A stretch of 60,302 nucleotides of DNA from positions 1 to 60,302 of the forward strand of contig NZ_CAACUY010000038.1 in the NCBI RefSeq assembly GCF_900659615.1, in the 5' to 3' direction. Below are positions 24,534-33,114 of the stretch, one piece after another. Positions within the stretch are counted from its first letter, which is position 1, and every line of letters starts with the position of its first letter. A program made the translations under genes and the position numbers. Origin of the DNA: Actinomadura fibrosa. GTDB lineage: Bacteria > Actinomycetota > Actinomycetes > Streptosporangiales > Streptosporangiaceae. The notes beneath the pieces are model-generated. The model did no database searches and was not told where the DNA came from. It saw only the letters and a list, made by a program, of their open reading frames with translations.

Positions 24534-24849
24534 GCGCCGGACGCTACCGTCCGCCACCGACAGAACCGATGCCGGACGGACCCGGCGGGCGGAATCCCGC
24601 ATGCTGGCCGGTTCAAGGCGCCGATCGGCGGCTGTGAGCGCCGGACCGACACCGAACGAGCCCCGGCCCCCGTCGCATCGTCCCGTCATGGTGCGCGCCG
24701 CACTAGCTTCGTCTGACTGGGTGCTCGCCGCGCCGAACTGGCCTGACCGGGTTCGCCGCGCTGGTGGCCCGTTCGCCTCGCGCCGCTTGGTGCGGGCCGC
24801 GGGTGGGTGTCCGGGTGGGTGTCCGAGGGACGTTCTAGGATCGGCCGTT
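24534..24849. promoter_or_regulatory. divergent intergenic region, recombinase / hypothetical gene
   Basis: I see no gene. ACGCTA (24541-24546) is the reverse-strand -10 of the recombinase and TAGGAT (24836-24841) the forward -10 of the gene at 24850. The roughly 290 bp between them show no clear dyad. Confidence 0.45.
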
Positions 24850-25302
24850 GTGACGGACTGGGAGCTTTTCGACCAGGTCGGTGAGGTCGTCCGGGGGTCG
24901 GCGCCGGCCGGTCTGGGGCGCCTGCATGTGCAGGTGCGCCACAACGGGGTGAAGGCGTGGGTCGGGGACGCCGAGCCGCAGCGCGAGCACTACGAGGCGC
25001 AGCTCATCGCGGCGGAGATCGCGCCCGGGGCCGTTGACCGGGCGCTGGAGATCGGTTTCCATGCCGAGCACCGCGCCGAGCCCGACAACGAGGCGGCGCT
25101 GGGCCGCCTGCTGGCCGCCGAGCCCGTCTGGCGTGCGGAGCTGGGGGACGACGCGGTGGCCGGGGTGTTCCTCGGGCGCGACTCGTGGCGGCGCCTGTCG
25201 GAGACCTGGCCGGACCCGGCGCTGGACGGGGGCGACGCGCCGTTCGAGATCGGCGTCCGGCTGGTGGAGTACATGTGCGCTCTGGAACCGCACCGCCGCT
25301 GA
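24850..25302 (+). CDS. hypothetical soluble protein
   Basis: The 150-residue acidic protein has no signal peptide or membrane segment and starts with 'MTDWELFDQVGEVVRG'. It is rich in Trp and charged residues with alternating strands and helices. I do not recognise the family. Codon usage is typical of a real gene and the GTG lies 8 nt after TAGGAT (leaderless). It is convergent with a methyltransferase gene. Confidence 0.7.
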   Translation: MTDWELFDQVGEVVRGSAPAGLGRLHVQVRHNGVKAWVGDAEPQREHYEAQLIAAEIAPGAVDRALEIGFHAEHRAEPDNEAALGRLLAAEPVWRAELGDDAVAGVFLGRDSWRRLSETWPDPALDGGDAPFEIGVRLVEYMCALEPHRR

Positions 25303-25344
25303 ACCCCTCGATGGTCACCGCCGGTCCCAACCGCCGGAGGCGCC

Positions 25345-25406
25345 CAGGGTCGCGGACGTCCAGGGTCGCGGACGTCCGGGGACGTCCAGGGAAGTCTCGG
25401 ACGTCC
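25345..25406. repeat. cluster of GGACGTCC palindromes
   Basis: The octamer GGACGTCC occurs four times (25354, 25370, 25380 and 25399) in 53 bp, together with a duplicated CCAGGGTCGCGGACGT. The cluster lies between two convergent genes, so it is more likely a REP-like or terminator-related repeat than a promoter operator. Confidence 0.7.
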
Positions 25407-25529
25407 TCGGACGGTAAGGCCGCCAGCGACACCCGACACCCATATCCGAGGTCGCAGGACGTGCCTGGACGGGAGCCGGGGGGAGTCGTAGCCGTCCCGC
25501 GGCTCCCGTCGGGATCCTGCCGGCGGGGT

Positions 25530-26315
25530 CTAGCGGCGTGTGGCGGCGGTGACGAACATCGGAATGGCGAGGAACAGGCGGCCGGCGCGGGCTCGTTCGC
25601 GCTGATCGGCGAGCCAGGCCTCGGCCTGTGCGTCCGTGATCGCCCCGGCCGAGCGGGCTCCTCGGACGAGGTCGGTCAGGACGGGCAGCAGGGCCGCGTC
25701 GGTGCCGATCCAGGTGCGGGCCTCGACGGTGACGTCGGTGAAGCCCGCGTCCAGGAGCAGGGCGCGGCAGCGGCGGACGACGCGGGGCGCGCGGACCAGG
25801 TCGGCGCGGGCGTGCACGATGGTGCGGGTGAGCGCGGCGTCGTCGGAGTCGATGACGTAGGTGTCCCAGTCCTGGCCGAGCAGCACGATGCGTCCGCCGG
25901 GGGCGAGCACGCGCCGCGCCTCATCGGCGGCGCGGGCGGGGTCGTCCAGCACGTGGTAGACCTTGTCGGCCCGGTAGCCGCGCAGGGCGCCGTCCGGGAA
26001 GGGCAGGTCGTAGGCGTCGGCGACGCGGAAGTCCGCGGCGGGCCAGCGCTCACCGGCGACGGCGATCATCCGTTCGTCGGGGTCGATGCCGACGGCCCGC
26101 GCGCCCCTGGCGGCCATCTCCGCGGCCGCGCGGCCGGATCCGCAGCCGACGTCGACCACCGCGGCGTCCACCGCGGCGTCCCGGGTGATGCCGAGCAGGT
26201 CGTAGGAGTGCGCGCGCAGTTCGGCGGCTCCGGGGATGGTGTCCCCGATGTCGAGCAGGGCGATGAGGGCGTCGGTGTCGTCGCGGGTGCGGCCGGTCGT
26301 CGGGTTCGTGTCCAT
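25530..26315 (-). CDS. class I SAM-dependent methyltransferase
   Basis: The 261-residue protein carries SAM motif I 'VVDVGCGSGRAAAEMAARGA', 'AVGIDPDERM' (motif II), 'DAYDLPFPDGAL' (motif III) and 'VLAPGGRIVLLGQDW' (post-motif). It resembles UbiE-type small-molecule methyltransferases. Its ATG lies 7 nt after CAGGAT in a MerR-type promoter shared with the divergent regulator, so it is probably the regulated target. Confidence 0.9.
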   Translation of the reverse strand: MDTNPTTGRTRDDTDALIALLDIGDTIPGAAELRAHSYDLLGITRDAAVDAAVVDVGCGSGRAAAEMAARGARAVGIDPDERMIAVAGERWPAADFRVADAYDLPFPDGALRGYRADKVYHVLDDPARAADEARRVLAPGGRIVLLGQDWDTYVIDSDDAALTRTIVHARADLVRAPRVVRRCRALLLDAGFTDVTVEARTWIGTDAALLPVLTDLVRGARSAGAITDAQAEAWLADQRERARAGRLFLAIPMFVTAATRR

Positions 26316-26322
26316 GGCGGGG

Positions 26323-26353
26323 ATCCTGCGGCTTGAAGCGCGCTTCAAGTCAA
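26323..26353 (-). promoter_or_regulatory. MerR-type promoter with perfect 18-bp palindrome
   Basis: On the reverse strand TTGACT (26353-26348) and CAGGAT (26328-26323) are 19 bp apart. The perfect palindrome CTTGAAGCGCGCTTCAAG (26332-26349) fills the spacer and touches the -35. The methyltransferase ATG comes 7 nt after the -10. This is strong evidence for control by the divergent MerR protein. Confidence 0.82.
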
Positions 26354-26411
26354 GCGGACCGTCCGGGCCGGTGGATGATCGGCGGCCGGCGGCTCCCGTA
26401 TGCTCGGACCG

Positions 26412-26855
26412 ATGGGTGAGCGGTTGACGATCGGGGAGCTGGCGAGCCGGACGGGTGTCGCCGCCTCCGCGCTGCGCTACTGGGAGCGGCTCGGGCTGCT
26501 GCCGGCGCCGGAGCGGGTCTCGGGCCGGCGGAGCTATCCGCCGTCGGCGGCCGAGCTGGTCGGCGTGGTGGTGCTGCTGCGCGAGGTCGGTTTCACGTTG
26601 CGGGAGGTCAAGGCGTTCCTGGCGTCCCGCGGTCCCGCGCCGGACGGCGGAGGCTGGCGGGAGGTGTACCGCGGCAAGCTCACCGAGCTGGACGCGCGGA
26701 TCGCCCGGGCCCAGGCGGCCCGCACCGCCATCGCCCACGGCCTGGCCTGCCCGCACGAGGACATCTTCGACTGCTCCCACTTCACCGGCGGGGTCGCGGC
26801 GTTCCTGGCGGGCGCCACGTTCGAGGAAGCCCACGAGAAGATCCACGCGCGCTGA
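26412..26855 (+). CDS. MerR-family transcriptional regulator
   Basis: The 147-residue protein has the HTH 'LTIGELASRTGVAASALRYW' and wing 'GRRSYPPSAAELVGVVVLLR', a dimer coiled coil and a C-terminal 'ACPHEDIFDCSHF' with two cysteines, as in SoxR-like or metal-responsive members, though not the SoxR cysteine spacing. I chose the ATG at 26412, 7 nt after TATGCT (26399-26404); the ATG at 26400 is part of that -10. It is divergent from the methyltransferase gene. Confidence 0.9.
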   Translation: MGERLTIGELASRTGVAASALRYWERLGLLPAPERVSGRRSYPPSAAELVGVVVLLREVGFTLREVKAFLASRGPAPDGGGWREVYRGKLTELDARIARAQAARTAIAHGLACPHEDIFDCSHFTGGVAAFLAGATFEEAHEKIHAR

Positions 26856-26980
26856 CCGGCCGGAACCCCCCACCGGCTCGACACCCGTCCCCGCCGGCCG
26901 TCTCCACCCCGGGCTCCCGGTCGGGAGAACTCGGCCCGGTAGTGGGTAGGAGCCCCGCGACCCGCAGGGGAGGGGGAGCG

Positions 26981-27739
26981 GTGCTTTGGACGGGCACTTC
27001 GGGATGGCAGTACGCCGACTGGCGCGGGGTCCTGTACCCGCCGGGCCTGCCGCAGCGGCGGTGGCTGCCCCGCTACGGCGAGGTGTTCACCACCGTGGAG
27101 AACAACAACGCCTTCTACCGGCTGCCGGGACGCGACACCTTCGAGGCCTGGCGCGAGGCGACCCCGCCCGGGTTCGTCATGGCCGTCAAGGCCAGCCGCT
27201 ACCTCACCCACATGAAGCGCCTGAAGGACCCCGAGGAGCCCGTCGAGCGCCTCATGAACGCCGCGGGCGGCCTGGGCGACAAGCTCGGCCCCGTCCTGCT
27301 GCAGCTCCCGCCGACCCTGCGCGCCGAACCGGCCCGGCTGGAGGCCTGCCTGGCCCTGTTCCCTGCCGGTGTCCGCGTCGCCGTCGAACCCCGCCACCCG
27401 TCCTGGTGGACGGGGGAGACCCGCGCCGTCCTGGAGCGCCGCGGCGCCGCCCTGTGCTGGGCCGACCGCCTCGGCCGCCCCGTGACGCCGCTGTGGCGCA
27501 CCGCCGACTGGCTGTACCTGCGGCTGCACGAGGGCGCCGCGCACCCGCGCCCGTCCTACGGCGACCGGGCCCTTTCCACCTGGGCCGGCCGCGTCGCCGG
27601 CGCCGCCGAGGCCTACGTGTACTTCAACAACGACCCGGGCGGCGCCGCCGTCCGCAACGCGCTGCGCTTCAAGGACCTCACCGAGCGCGCCGGCAGCCCG
27701 GAAATCTCCCGTCGTCAGTCCACGTCCGCGCGACCGTGA
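26981..27739 (+). CDS. DUF72 domain protein (YecE-like)
   Basis: The 252-residue TIM-barrel-like protein has the hallmarks 'GTSGWQYADWRGVLYP', 'FTTVENNNAFYRLP', 'VMAVKASRYLTHMKRLKD' and 'VYFNNDPGG'. The molecular function of the family is unknown. The GTG at 26981 has a GGGGGAG RBS. It ends 12 bp before the convergent stop of the secreted propeller protein. Confidence 0.92.
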   Translation: MLWTGTSGWQYADWRGVLYPPGLPQRRWLPRYGEVFTTVENNNAFYRLPGRDTFEAWREATPPGFVMAVKASRYLTHMKRLKDPEEPVERLMNAAGGLGDKLGPVLLQLPPTLRAEPARLEACLALFPAGVRVAVEPRHPSWWTGETRAVLERRGAALCWADRLGRPVTPLWRTADWLYLRLHEGAAHPRPSYGDRALSTWAGRVAGAAEAYVYFNNDPGGAAVRNALRFKDLTERAGSPEISRRQSTSARP

Positions 27740-27751
27740 CGCGCGGCCTCC

Positions 27752-29227
27752 TCACCGTCCGATGGCCACGGACTGCTGCGAGCGCGCGCGGCCGGTCCCG
27801 TTGCACAACGGCGATTGGCCGGTGAACACCAAGCGGGTGGAGCAGCCCTCGTCATCGGTGACGGTGAGCGTCACCGTGTAGGTCCCGGGCCGCTGGTACG
27901 CGTGGACGGGTCCGGGACCGCCGTCGCTCACCGCCGTGCCGTCGCCGAAGTCCCAGTCGTAGCGGACGACGCGCCCGTCGGGGTCGGCCGAGCCCGAGGC
28001 GTCGAAGCCGACCGACGATCCCGTCCCGGACGGCCAGGCCGTGAACGAGGCCGCGGGCCCCTGGTCGGGCAGCACCGACACCGACTGGAACGCCGGGCTC
28101 ATGCCGCCGATCGGCGCCGGAGAACCGGGCACCGGCCGCAGCTCACCGGCCGGCAGGACGTCGAAGCCCGACAGGTCGTTGGAGTCGACGTCGCTGACGT
28201 ACAGGTGCCTCCCGTCCGGTGTGGCGGCGACCCCCACCGGCCCCTGCCCGGCCCGGAACGGAGAGCCGGGGACGGAGCTCAGCGCCCCGTTGCGGCCGAT
28301 GCCGTACACCGACACGGCCCGGGCATTGTCGGGCCGCACCGGGCCAGGGCTGGTGACGAACAGTAGGCGGCCGTCGGGACTCACCGCGGCCCCCTCCGGG
28401 AAGTCGGCGGCGGGGAACGGCGATCCGGGGACCTCGCTCAGCGTCCCGCCGCGACCGACCGTGAAGGCGAACACCCCGTCCGACCCGGTGGAGACGACGT
28501 AGAGGAACCGCCCGTCCGGCGACACGACGACCCCCTGCCCACCGGAGCCGACCCGCGCGGCCTTCCCGGCCGGACCGAGGCTGTGATCCCCCTGGACCGG
28601 GAACGGCACCACGACGTCGTCGCGGCCCTCCACCGGCCGTCCATGACTGACGAACACCCACTGCCCGTCCGCGGACACCGCCACACCCCGCGGATCCGGG
28701 TGGCCGGTACTGACCGGGTCACCGAGCCGGGTGATCCGCCCGGACCCGATGGCGAACGCCGTGACCGTGCCGGAGTCGATGTTGGTGACGTACAGCGCCG
28801 CACCGGCCGGGTCGATCGCGATCCCGAAACTGACGCCGCCGCCGGTCGGCACCGGGTCGCCGACCGGGGTGAGGGCGCCGTCACCCTCGACGGCGTAGGT
28901 GGTGACGCTGCCCTGGGCCGCGCCGTCGGTGCCGCCGCCGTTCACCCCGTAGGCGCGGCGCCCGTCGGGCGCGAACACCAGACCGCGCGGCTCGTCCCCG
29001 GTCCGCGCATGGCTCGACGGTTTCCCCAGCTGCCCGTCCGGGCCCGGCCTGAACACGGCCACGTCGTCACTCAGCCTCGTCGTGACGTACACCGGGCGAC
29101 CGCCCTGCGGCGCCGCGTGGGACGGCCCCGCGCCGACCCCCAGCACGGCCGCCGCCACCGCACCGGCTCCCGCCACCGCGACCAGCGGCCTCACGCCCTT
29201 GACCCTCGCGAACGCCGACACCGTCAT
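27752..29227 (-). CDS. secreted lactonase-type beta-propeller protein with PKD domain
   Basis: The 491-residue protein has a signal peptide (hydrophobic stretch ~15-35, cleavage near 'SHAAP'). Then come repeated propeller blades of 6-phosphogluconolactonase/YVTN type ('DGRRAYGVNGGGTDG', 'DGRFLYVVSTGSDGV', 'DGRHLYVSDVDSNDL') to ~400, and one PKD domain ('YDWDFGDGTAVSDGG', 'PGTYTVTLTVTDDEG'). It probably binds surface or extracellular ligands; lactonase activity is uncertain. The reading ends with 'SQQSVAIGR'. Confidence 0.87.
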   Translation of the reverse strand: MTVSAFARVKGVRPLVAVAGAGAVAAAVLGVGAGPSHAAPQGGRPVYVTTRLSDDVAVFRPGPDGQLGKPSSHARTGDEPRGLVFAPDGRRAYGVNGGGTDGAAQGSVTTYAVEGDGALTPVGDPVPTGGGVSFGIAIDPAGAALYVTNIDSGTVTAFAIGSGRITRLGDPVSTGHPDPRGVAVSADGQWVFVSHGRPVEGRDDVVVPFPVQGDHSLGPAGKAARVGSGGQGVVVSPDGRFLYVVSTGSDGVFAFTVGRGGTLSEVPGSPFPAADFPEGAAVSPDGRLLFVTSPGPVRPDNARAVSVYGIGRNGALSSVPGSPFRAGQGPVGVAATPDGRHLYVSDVDSNDLSGFDVLPAGELRPVPGSPAPIGGMSPAFQSVSVLPDQGPAASFTAWPSGTGSSVGFDASGSADPDGRVVRYDWDFGDGTAVSDGGPGPVHAYQRPGTYTVTLTVTDDEGCSTRLVFTGQSPLCNGTGRARSQQSVAIGR

Positions 29228-29652
29228 CCCCGCACCCCTTCCACGATCGGAGCCTGATCCACCCGGAACCACGACCCGCCGGAACCCACCGGACAGGAAC
29301 CGCCGGACGGACGCCGGACAGCGAGCGAGGCCCCGCCCGACGCTCCGGCCCGCGCCGCCGCACGCCCCTCGGCAGGCCGTCCACGCGCGACCCCGCCGAA
29401 CCCCCCGTACGGCCCACCGGATCCCGCGCGACCCGGACGCGGCGAAGTGGTCCACCGCGGATGCCGACCGGCGCGGCCGCGCCACGACGAGCAGGGCCGG
29501 ACACCGCCCGGAACCCGGGGTCCCCGTGGCACCTCACCTGATGATGCAGGCCAGGGCTCCGCGCCGTCCCACCTCAGAGTGCACACCTGTTTCGTCTACG
29601 CGCACTCTTCCGCGCGGCGTCCGCGTCCGGGGCCCACCGAACCGCGACGCGA
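29228..29652. other. 425-bp intergenic region
   Basis: No gene is recognisable. AGAGTGC (29576-29582) and GCACTCT (29602-29608) form an inverted repeat 19 bp apart. It lies close to the 3' end of the lipase gene and may be its terminator or an operator. The rest contains the propeller gene's promoter region without a clear -10. Confidence 0.35.
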
Positions 29653-30915
29653 TCACTTGCGGGTCTGGAACCACCGCAGGGTGTCGGGCAGACCCCGGTG
29701 CAGGGTGTCGAAGTGGCGGGTGCCGGGACCGTAGTCGACGACCCGCGGCACGGCCCCGTGGCGGCGCAGGGCCCGTACGCACGCACCGGTGTTGGCGAAC
29801 GTGACCTGCTCGTCCCCGGCGGCCCCGTACAGCCGCACCGGAGCCCGCGGCTCCCAGTCACACGTACCGTCCGCCGCACGGATCGCGCGCAGCAGAGCCC
29901 CGGACGGACGCTCAAGCCACTTCACGTACCGCGGCGTCAGCAACTCCTCCAGACGCGCGGGCAACCGCGGGAACACCTCCTCCTCGTCGTGGCTGCCGTC
30001 GAAGAGCTGCTCCACGACCCCGGCGTAGGGTGCCCGGAACAGCTCGGAAGGCGTCCCGTACAACCGGTACAGGCGGTTCCACGCCACCGTGGCGTAGGCG
30101 AGGTTGAACGCCGACACCCGCGGGTCCAGCGAACCGCGCCCCGGCAGGGACGCCGGGATCTGCGAGCGCCGCAGATCGTAGACCCCGCTGACCGGCGCCA
30201 GGGCGCCCAGCCGCAGGTACGGGTCGTCACCGCGCTCCAGCCGGCGACCGAGCGCCATCGCGGCCTGACCGCCCTGGGAGAAGCCCGTCACCAGCACCCG
30301 CCGGTCCAGCCGCGCGCCCTCCCGGACGGCGACGGTACGCGCGGCGCGCAGCATGTCCAGCGACGCCTCGCCCTCCGACGCAGCATCCAGGTAGGGGTGC
30401 GCTCCCGGCCCGACCCCCAGGCCGAGATAGTCGGGCGCGACCCCGGCGTATCCGGCCGCGGCGTAGTACACCGCCGCGATCCGGCTCTGGCCGTCCGCGG
30501 CGACCGACCCCGCGGTGCGCCTGCCCGAATGCGTGCCGTGCGCGAAACTGACCGCCTGAAGCGCCCGGGCGGTACCGCGCGGCAGGGCCACCACCCCGCT
30601 GGCGGTCGTGGGCCGCCCGGTCGCCGAGACCGTCCGGTAGACCAGCCGGTAGACGTCCACCCCGGCCCGCGGCCGCGGAGCCTTGAGATCCGCCTCGTCC
30701 AGGTACCGGCCGGTCTGCGCTTGCGACATGCGGGCCAGCGGTGTCACCGACACCACCGTCCCCCGCACGGCGGGGGAGGGGGCACCGGCCGCCGCCCCGG
30801 CCTGCCGCGCGGGCGCCCGCCCCTGCCCGGCGGAGGCGCAACCCGCCGCCGACGCCACCAGCACGATCCCGACCAGGACGCCGGATAACCGGCCGTTCAC
30901 ACTGTTGATCTCCAT
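29653..30915 (-). CDS. secreted lipoprotein, lipase/alpha-beta hydrolase family
   Basis: The 420-residue protein has a lipoprotein signal (lipobox 'ASAAGC' near residue 26). The hydrolase domain resembles the secretory lipase (LIP) family with nucleophile elbow 'GFSQGG', a likely acid in 'GAAGDEQVT' and histidine in 'GTRHFDTLHR'. It should hydrolyse esters or lipids at the outer surface. The ATG lies 7 nt after TAGCGT (reverse strand of 30923-30928), so the mRNA is probably leaderless. Confidence 0.87.
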   Translation of the reverse strand: MEINSVNGRLSGVLVGIVLVASAAGCASAGQGRAPARQAGAAAGAPSPAVRGTVVSVTPLARMSQAQTGRYLDEADLKAPRPRAGVDVYRLVYRTVSATGRPTTASGVVALPRGTARALQAVSFAHGTHSGRRTAGSVAADGQSRIAAVYYAAAGYAGVAPDYLGLGVGPGAHPYLDAASEGEASLDMLRAARTVAVREGARLDRRVLVTGFSQGGQAAMALGRRLERGDDPYLRLGALAPVSGVYDLRRSQIPASLPGRGSLDPRVSAFNLAYATVAWNRLYRLYGTPSELFRAPYAGVVEQLFDGSHDEEEVFPRLPARLEELLTPRYVKWLERPSGALLRAIRAADGTCDWEPRAPVRLYGAAGDEQVTFANTGACVRALRRHGAVPRVVDYGPGTRHFDTLHRGLPDTLRWFQTRK

Positions 30916-31036
30916 GCCGACGACGCTAGGAGCCGGGACGATCCCGCACCATGGGCCTGCACACCCCGGCCGGGGGTACCTGACTACCACCCAAGGTGCA
31001 CCTACCAACACCCACCCCCGACCTCCAACGACCACA

Positions 31037-31060
31037 CGCCGCTTCCCAAGGAAAGCGGCG
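31037..31060 (-). terminator. stem-loop after the copper amine oxidase genes
   Basis: CGCCGCTTCC (31037-31046) pairs with GGAAAGCGGCG (31050-31060) with one bulged A and a CAA loop, about 90 bases past the amine oxidase stop. It probably ends that operon and could work in both directions. Confidence 0.65.
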
Positions 31061-31151
31061 TCAGACCATCGACGTCCGAGAACGGGACGGCGCCGGCCGG
31101 CCACCCCGCGGCCGACCGGCGCCCAGAGTCACCGCCCAGATCCACCCCGCC

Positions 31152-32345
31152 CTAGTACGGGTTCTTGGCGGTGACGTCACGCGGGCTCATGCTGAACCCC
31201 TGCCAGTGCACCGGCATCGGGTCCTCGTCCTCGTCGCGCGGGACATGGTGGAAGTCCACGCCCACCCACAGCACCGGATCGGTGAGCGTCTGCCCGTCGA
31301 CGAACTGGTCCACCCGCTTACGGCAGCCCCGCTGCTCGTTGCCCGCCGCCAGACGCTCGCACGCCTTGCGCTGCGTGACGTACACGTCCGACCGGGTGAA
31401 CTGCTCCTCGGCCGAGGCCGGACCCCGGAACTGCGAACTGGCGATCCCGTCGACCTGCCAGGAGATCGGATGCCCGTCGGCGTTCCTGACCGTCGGGTCG
31501 ACCACCCGCCAGAACCGGCTCGGCGACAACCGGGCCTCCGCCTCCTTGGTCAGCGTCTTGCGCCGGATCGTCCGCTTCAACGTCCCCTCGCCCGCGAAGT
31601 CGAACTGCTCGACCTTCTCGCCGCCCGGACCGGCCAGGTCGAAATCGGCCCGCCAGAAAGCGTTGTGCGAGTGGTTGGGGGAGTGCCGGGTGTTCCCGCG
31701 CCCGATCGGCCACCCGTGCTCGGGCCGGGTGTACCCGGAGACCAGCGAACCCGTCGCACCCAGCCGCGACGTGATCTGGCCGTCATCGGAGAACCGGTAC
31801 TCCAGCACGTAGTTGTACCAGCCGACCTCGAACACCCCGAACAGCACCAGCTCCTGCGACTGCCGCTGCTTGTCCCGGCTCGGATCCGCATCGGTCTTCT
31901 TGTACCCGTAGCCGTGCCCCTGCGTCGCGACGCACACCATCCGCTGCCGATTGTGGGACCGGAGCTCCCCTCCAGGACACTCCCGCTGCGTGAGCGGCGC
32001 CGCCTCGTCCGAACCGAACGGCAGATCGAGATACCGCTCCGAATTGTCGTCGTACGGAACATGCACCTGTGCCAACGCCAGATCGCGCAGCACCGTGATC
32101 TGCCCGCCCCCGCGCGGGGTGTACCGGACATTGAGCACGCGCAGGCCCTCATCGCTGCGGATGTCCCAGCACAGCTGCCAGCGGGCCCCGTCCGGGAACC
32201 TCTTGTCCACCTTGTACTGGCCACTGCAATCGGCCGGCACCGCCGAACGCGCCGCCGCCCCGTCGGCAACGGCGGACGCCCCCGGCGCCGCTACAGCCAC
32301 CGCGCACAGGACCGCACCGGCCACCACCAGCCCCCGGCCCCGCAT
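31152..32345 (-). CDS. secreted copper amine oxidase, catalytic domain only
   Basis: The 397-residue protein has a Sec signal peptide ('VVAGAVLCAVAVAAPGASA'). The body matches the C-terminal catalytic domain of copper/TPQ amine oxidases: 'VHVPYDDNSERYLDLPFG', a TPQ-site region 'EVGWYNYVLEYRFSDDG' (N-Y-D/E changed to W-Y-N, the Tyr retained), the copper pair 'NHSHNAFW' and the third copper His in 'FHHVPRDEDEDPMPVHW'. The N2/N3 domains are missing here and appear in the gene directly upstream. The ATG at 32345 has an AGAGGG RBS; 32363 is an alternative. Confidence 0.8.
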   Translation of the reverse strand: MRGRGLVVAGAVLCAVAVAAPGASAVADGAAARSAVPADCSGQYKVDKRFPDGARWQLCWDIRSDEGLRVLNVRYTPRGGGQITVLRDLALAQVHVPYDDNSERYLDLPFGSDEAAPLTQRECPGGELRSHNRQRMVCVATQGHGYGYKKTDADPSRDKQRQSQELVLFGVFEVGWYNYVLEYRFSDDGQITSRLGATGSLVSGYTRPEHGWPIGRGNTRHSPNHSHNAFWRADFDLAGPGGEKVEQFDFAGEGTLKRTIRRKTLTKEAEARLSPSRFWRVVDPTVRNADGHPISWQVDGIASSQFRGPASAEEQFTRSDVYVTQRKACERLAAGNEQRGCRKRVDQFVDGQTLTDPVLWVGVDFHHVPRDEDEDPMPVHWQGFSMSPRDVTAKNPY

Positions 32346-32373
32346 GAACAACCCTCTGAGCATGATCGCCGCC

Positions 32374-33114
32374 TTACCGGTCGAGGACGTGGACACGCTG
32401 CCCGGACATGTCGATCACCAGACGGCTCGTGTCCAGCCACCCGCTGTCCGGCATCTTCAGGCTCACCGTGAGACAGCGCAGGCGTCCGCACTGCGCGACC
32501 TGCTCACCGCCCCCCGCCCCGGCCGCCTGCGCGGCACGGAACACCCGGCCCCGCACGTGCACCTCGTCGGCCGAGACCAGAGCACGCCCGGACGCGGCCT
32601 TGTACGCGGCGCGCAGCCCCGGTCCCAGCCGGGGATCGGCGAGGACCAGCTCCACCGCCCGCCGCAGCTCCTCACGGGCCGCCGGCGGCTGCGTGTTCCG
32701 GCTCCGCTCGGTCCCGACCACCCGCCCCGAGGCCAGGTCGATCTCGCTCGTCACCATCTCGTCGGTGCGGTAGTCGTACAGCCGCACCTCCGCCCTACGG
32801 GCCACGCCGTCCACATCGTCACGGCGATCGGCGCTGACGAACACCACCTGCGGCAACCCCGCCGCCTGCTGCGCCCTGGACTGCCCGGCGAGCGCTGCGG
32901 CCCGCGCCTTGTCCATCTCCTGATCGGTCAGCGGATCGAGCCCCACCCCCTGGACGGCCCTCACCTGCGCGTCCCGTCCCGCCCGAGCGGGCGGGGACGG
33001 GTCCAGCAGATGCCCGGCGCCCGCCAGGCCCACAGCGGCCCCCGTCACCGCGACCCCGATCCAGGCCACGGCACGCCGCCGTCCACGGCCCCCGCCGGAT
33101 GCTCTCTTCCTCAT
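32374..33114 (-). CDS. secreted copper amine oxidase N-terminal-domain-like protein
   Basis: The 246-residue protein begins with an Arg-rich head and a hydrophobic export segment ('AVAWIGVAVTGAAVGLAGAG'). The rest resembles amine oxidase N2/N3 domains: 'GLDPLTDQEMDKARAAAL', 'RAEVRLYDYRTDEMVTSEID' and 'GTERSRNTQPPAAREELRRA'. It lies 28 bp upstream of the catalytic-domain gene on the same strand, so the two products may assemble outside the membrane into one enzyme. Domain similarity is from memory and moderate. Confidence 0.65.
   Translation of the reverse strand: MRKRASGGGRGRRRAVAWIGVAVTGAAVGLAGAGHLLDPSPPARAGRDAQVRAVQGVGLDPLTDQEMDKARAAALAGQSRAQQAAGLPQVVFVSADRRDDVDGVARRAEVRLYDYRTDEMVTSEIDLASGRVVGTERSRNTQPPAAREELRRAVELVLADPRLGPGLRAAYKAASGRALVSADEVHVRGRVFRAAQAAGAGGGEQVAQCGRLRCLTVSLKMPDSGWLDTSRLVIDMSGQRVHVLDR

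Noticed and set aside
23123..24716. Forward open frame of nearly 500 codons over the recombinase gene
   Set aside because: It runs antisense to a complete tyrosine recombinase and encodes low-complexity Gly/Arg/Val sequence.
29576..29608. AGAGTGC/GCACTCT inverted repeat as an operator of the propeller gene
   Set aside because: It lies about 350 bp upstream of that gene and close to the lipase stop; a terminator or chance is more likely.
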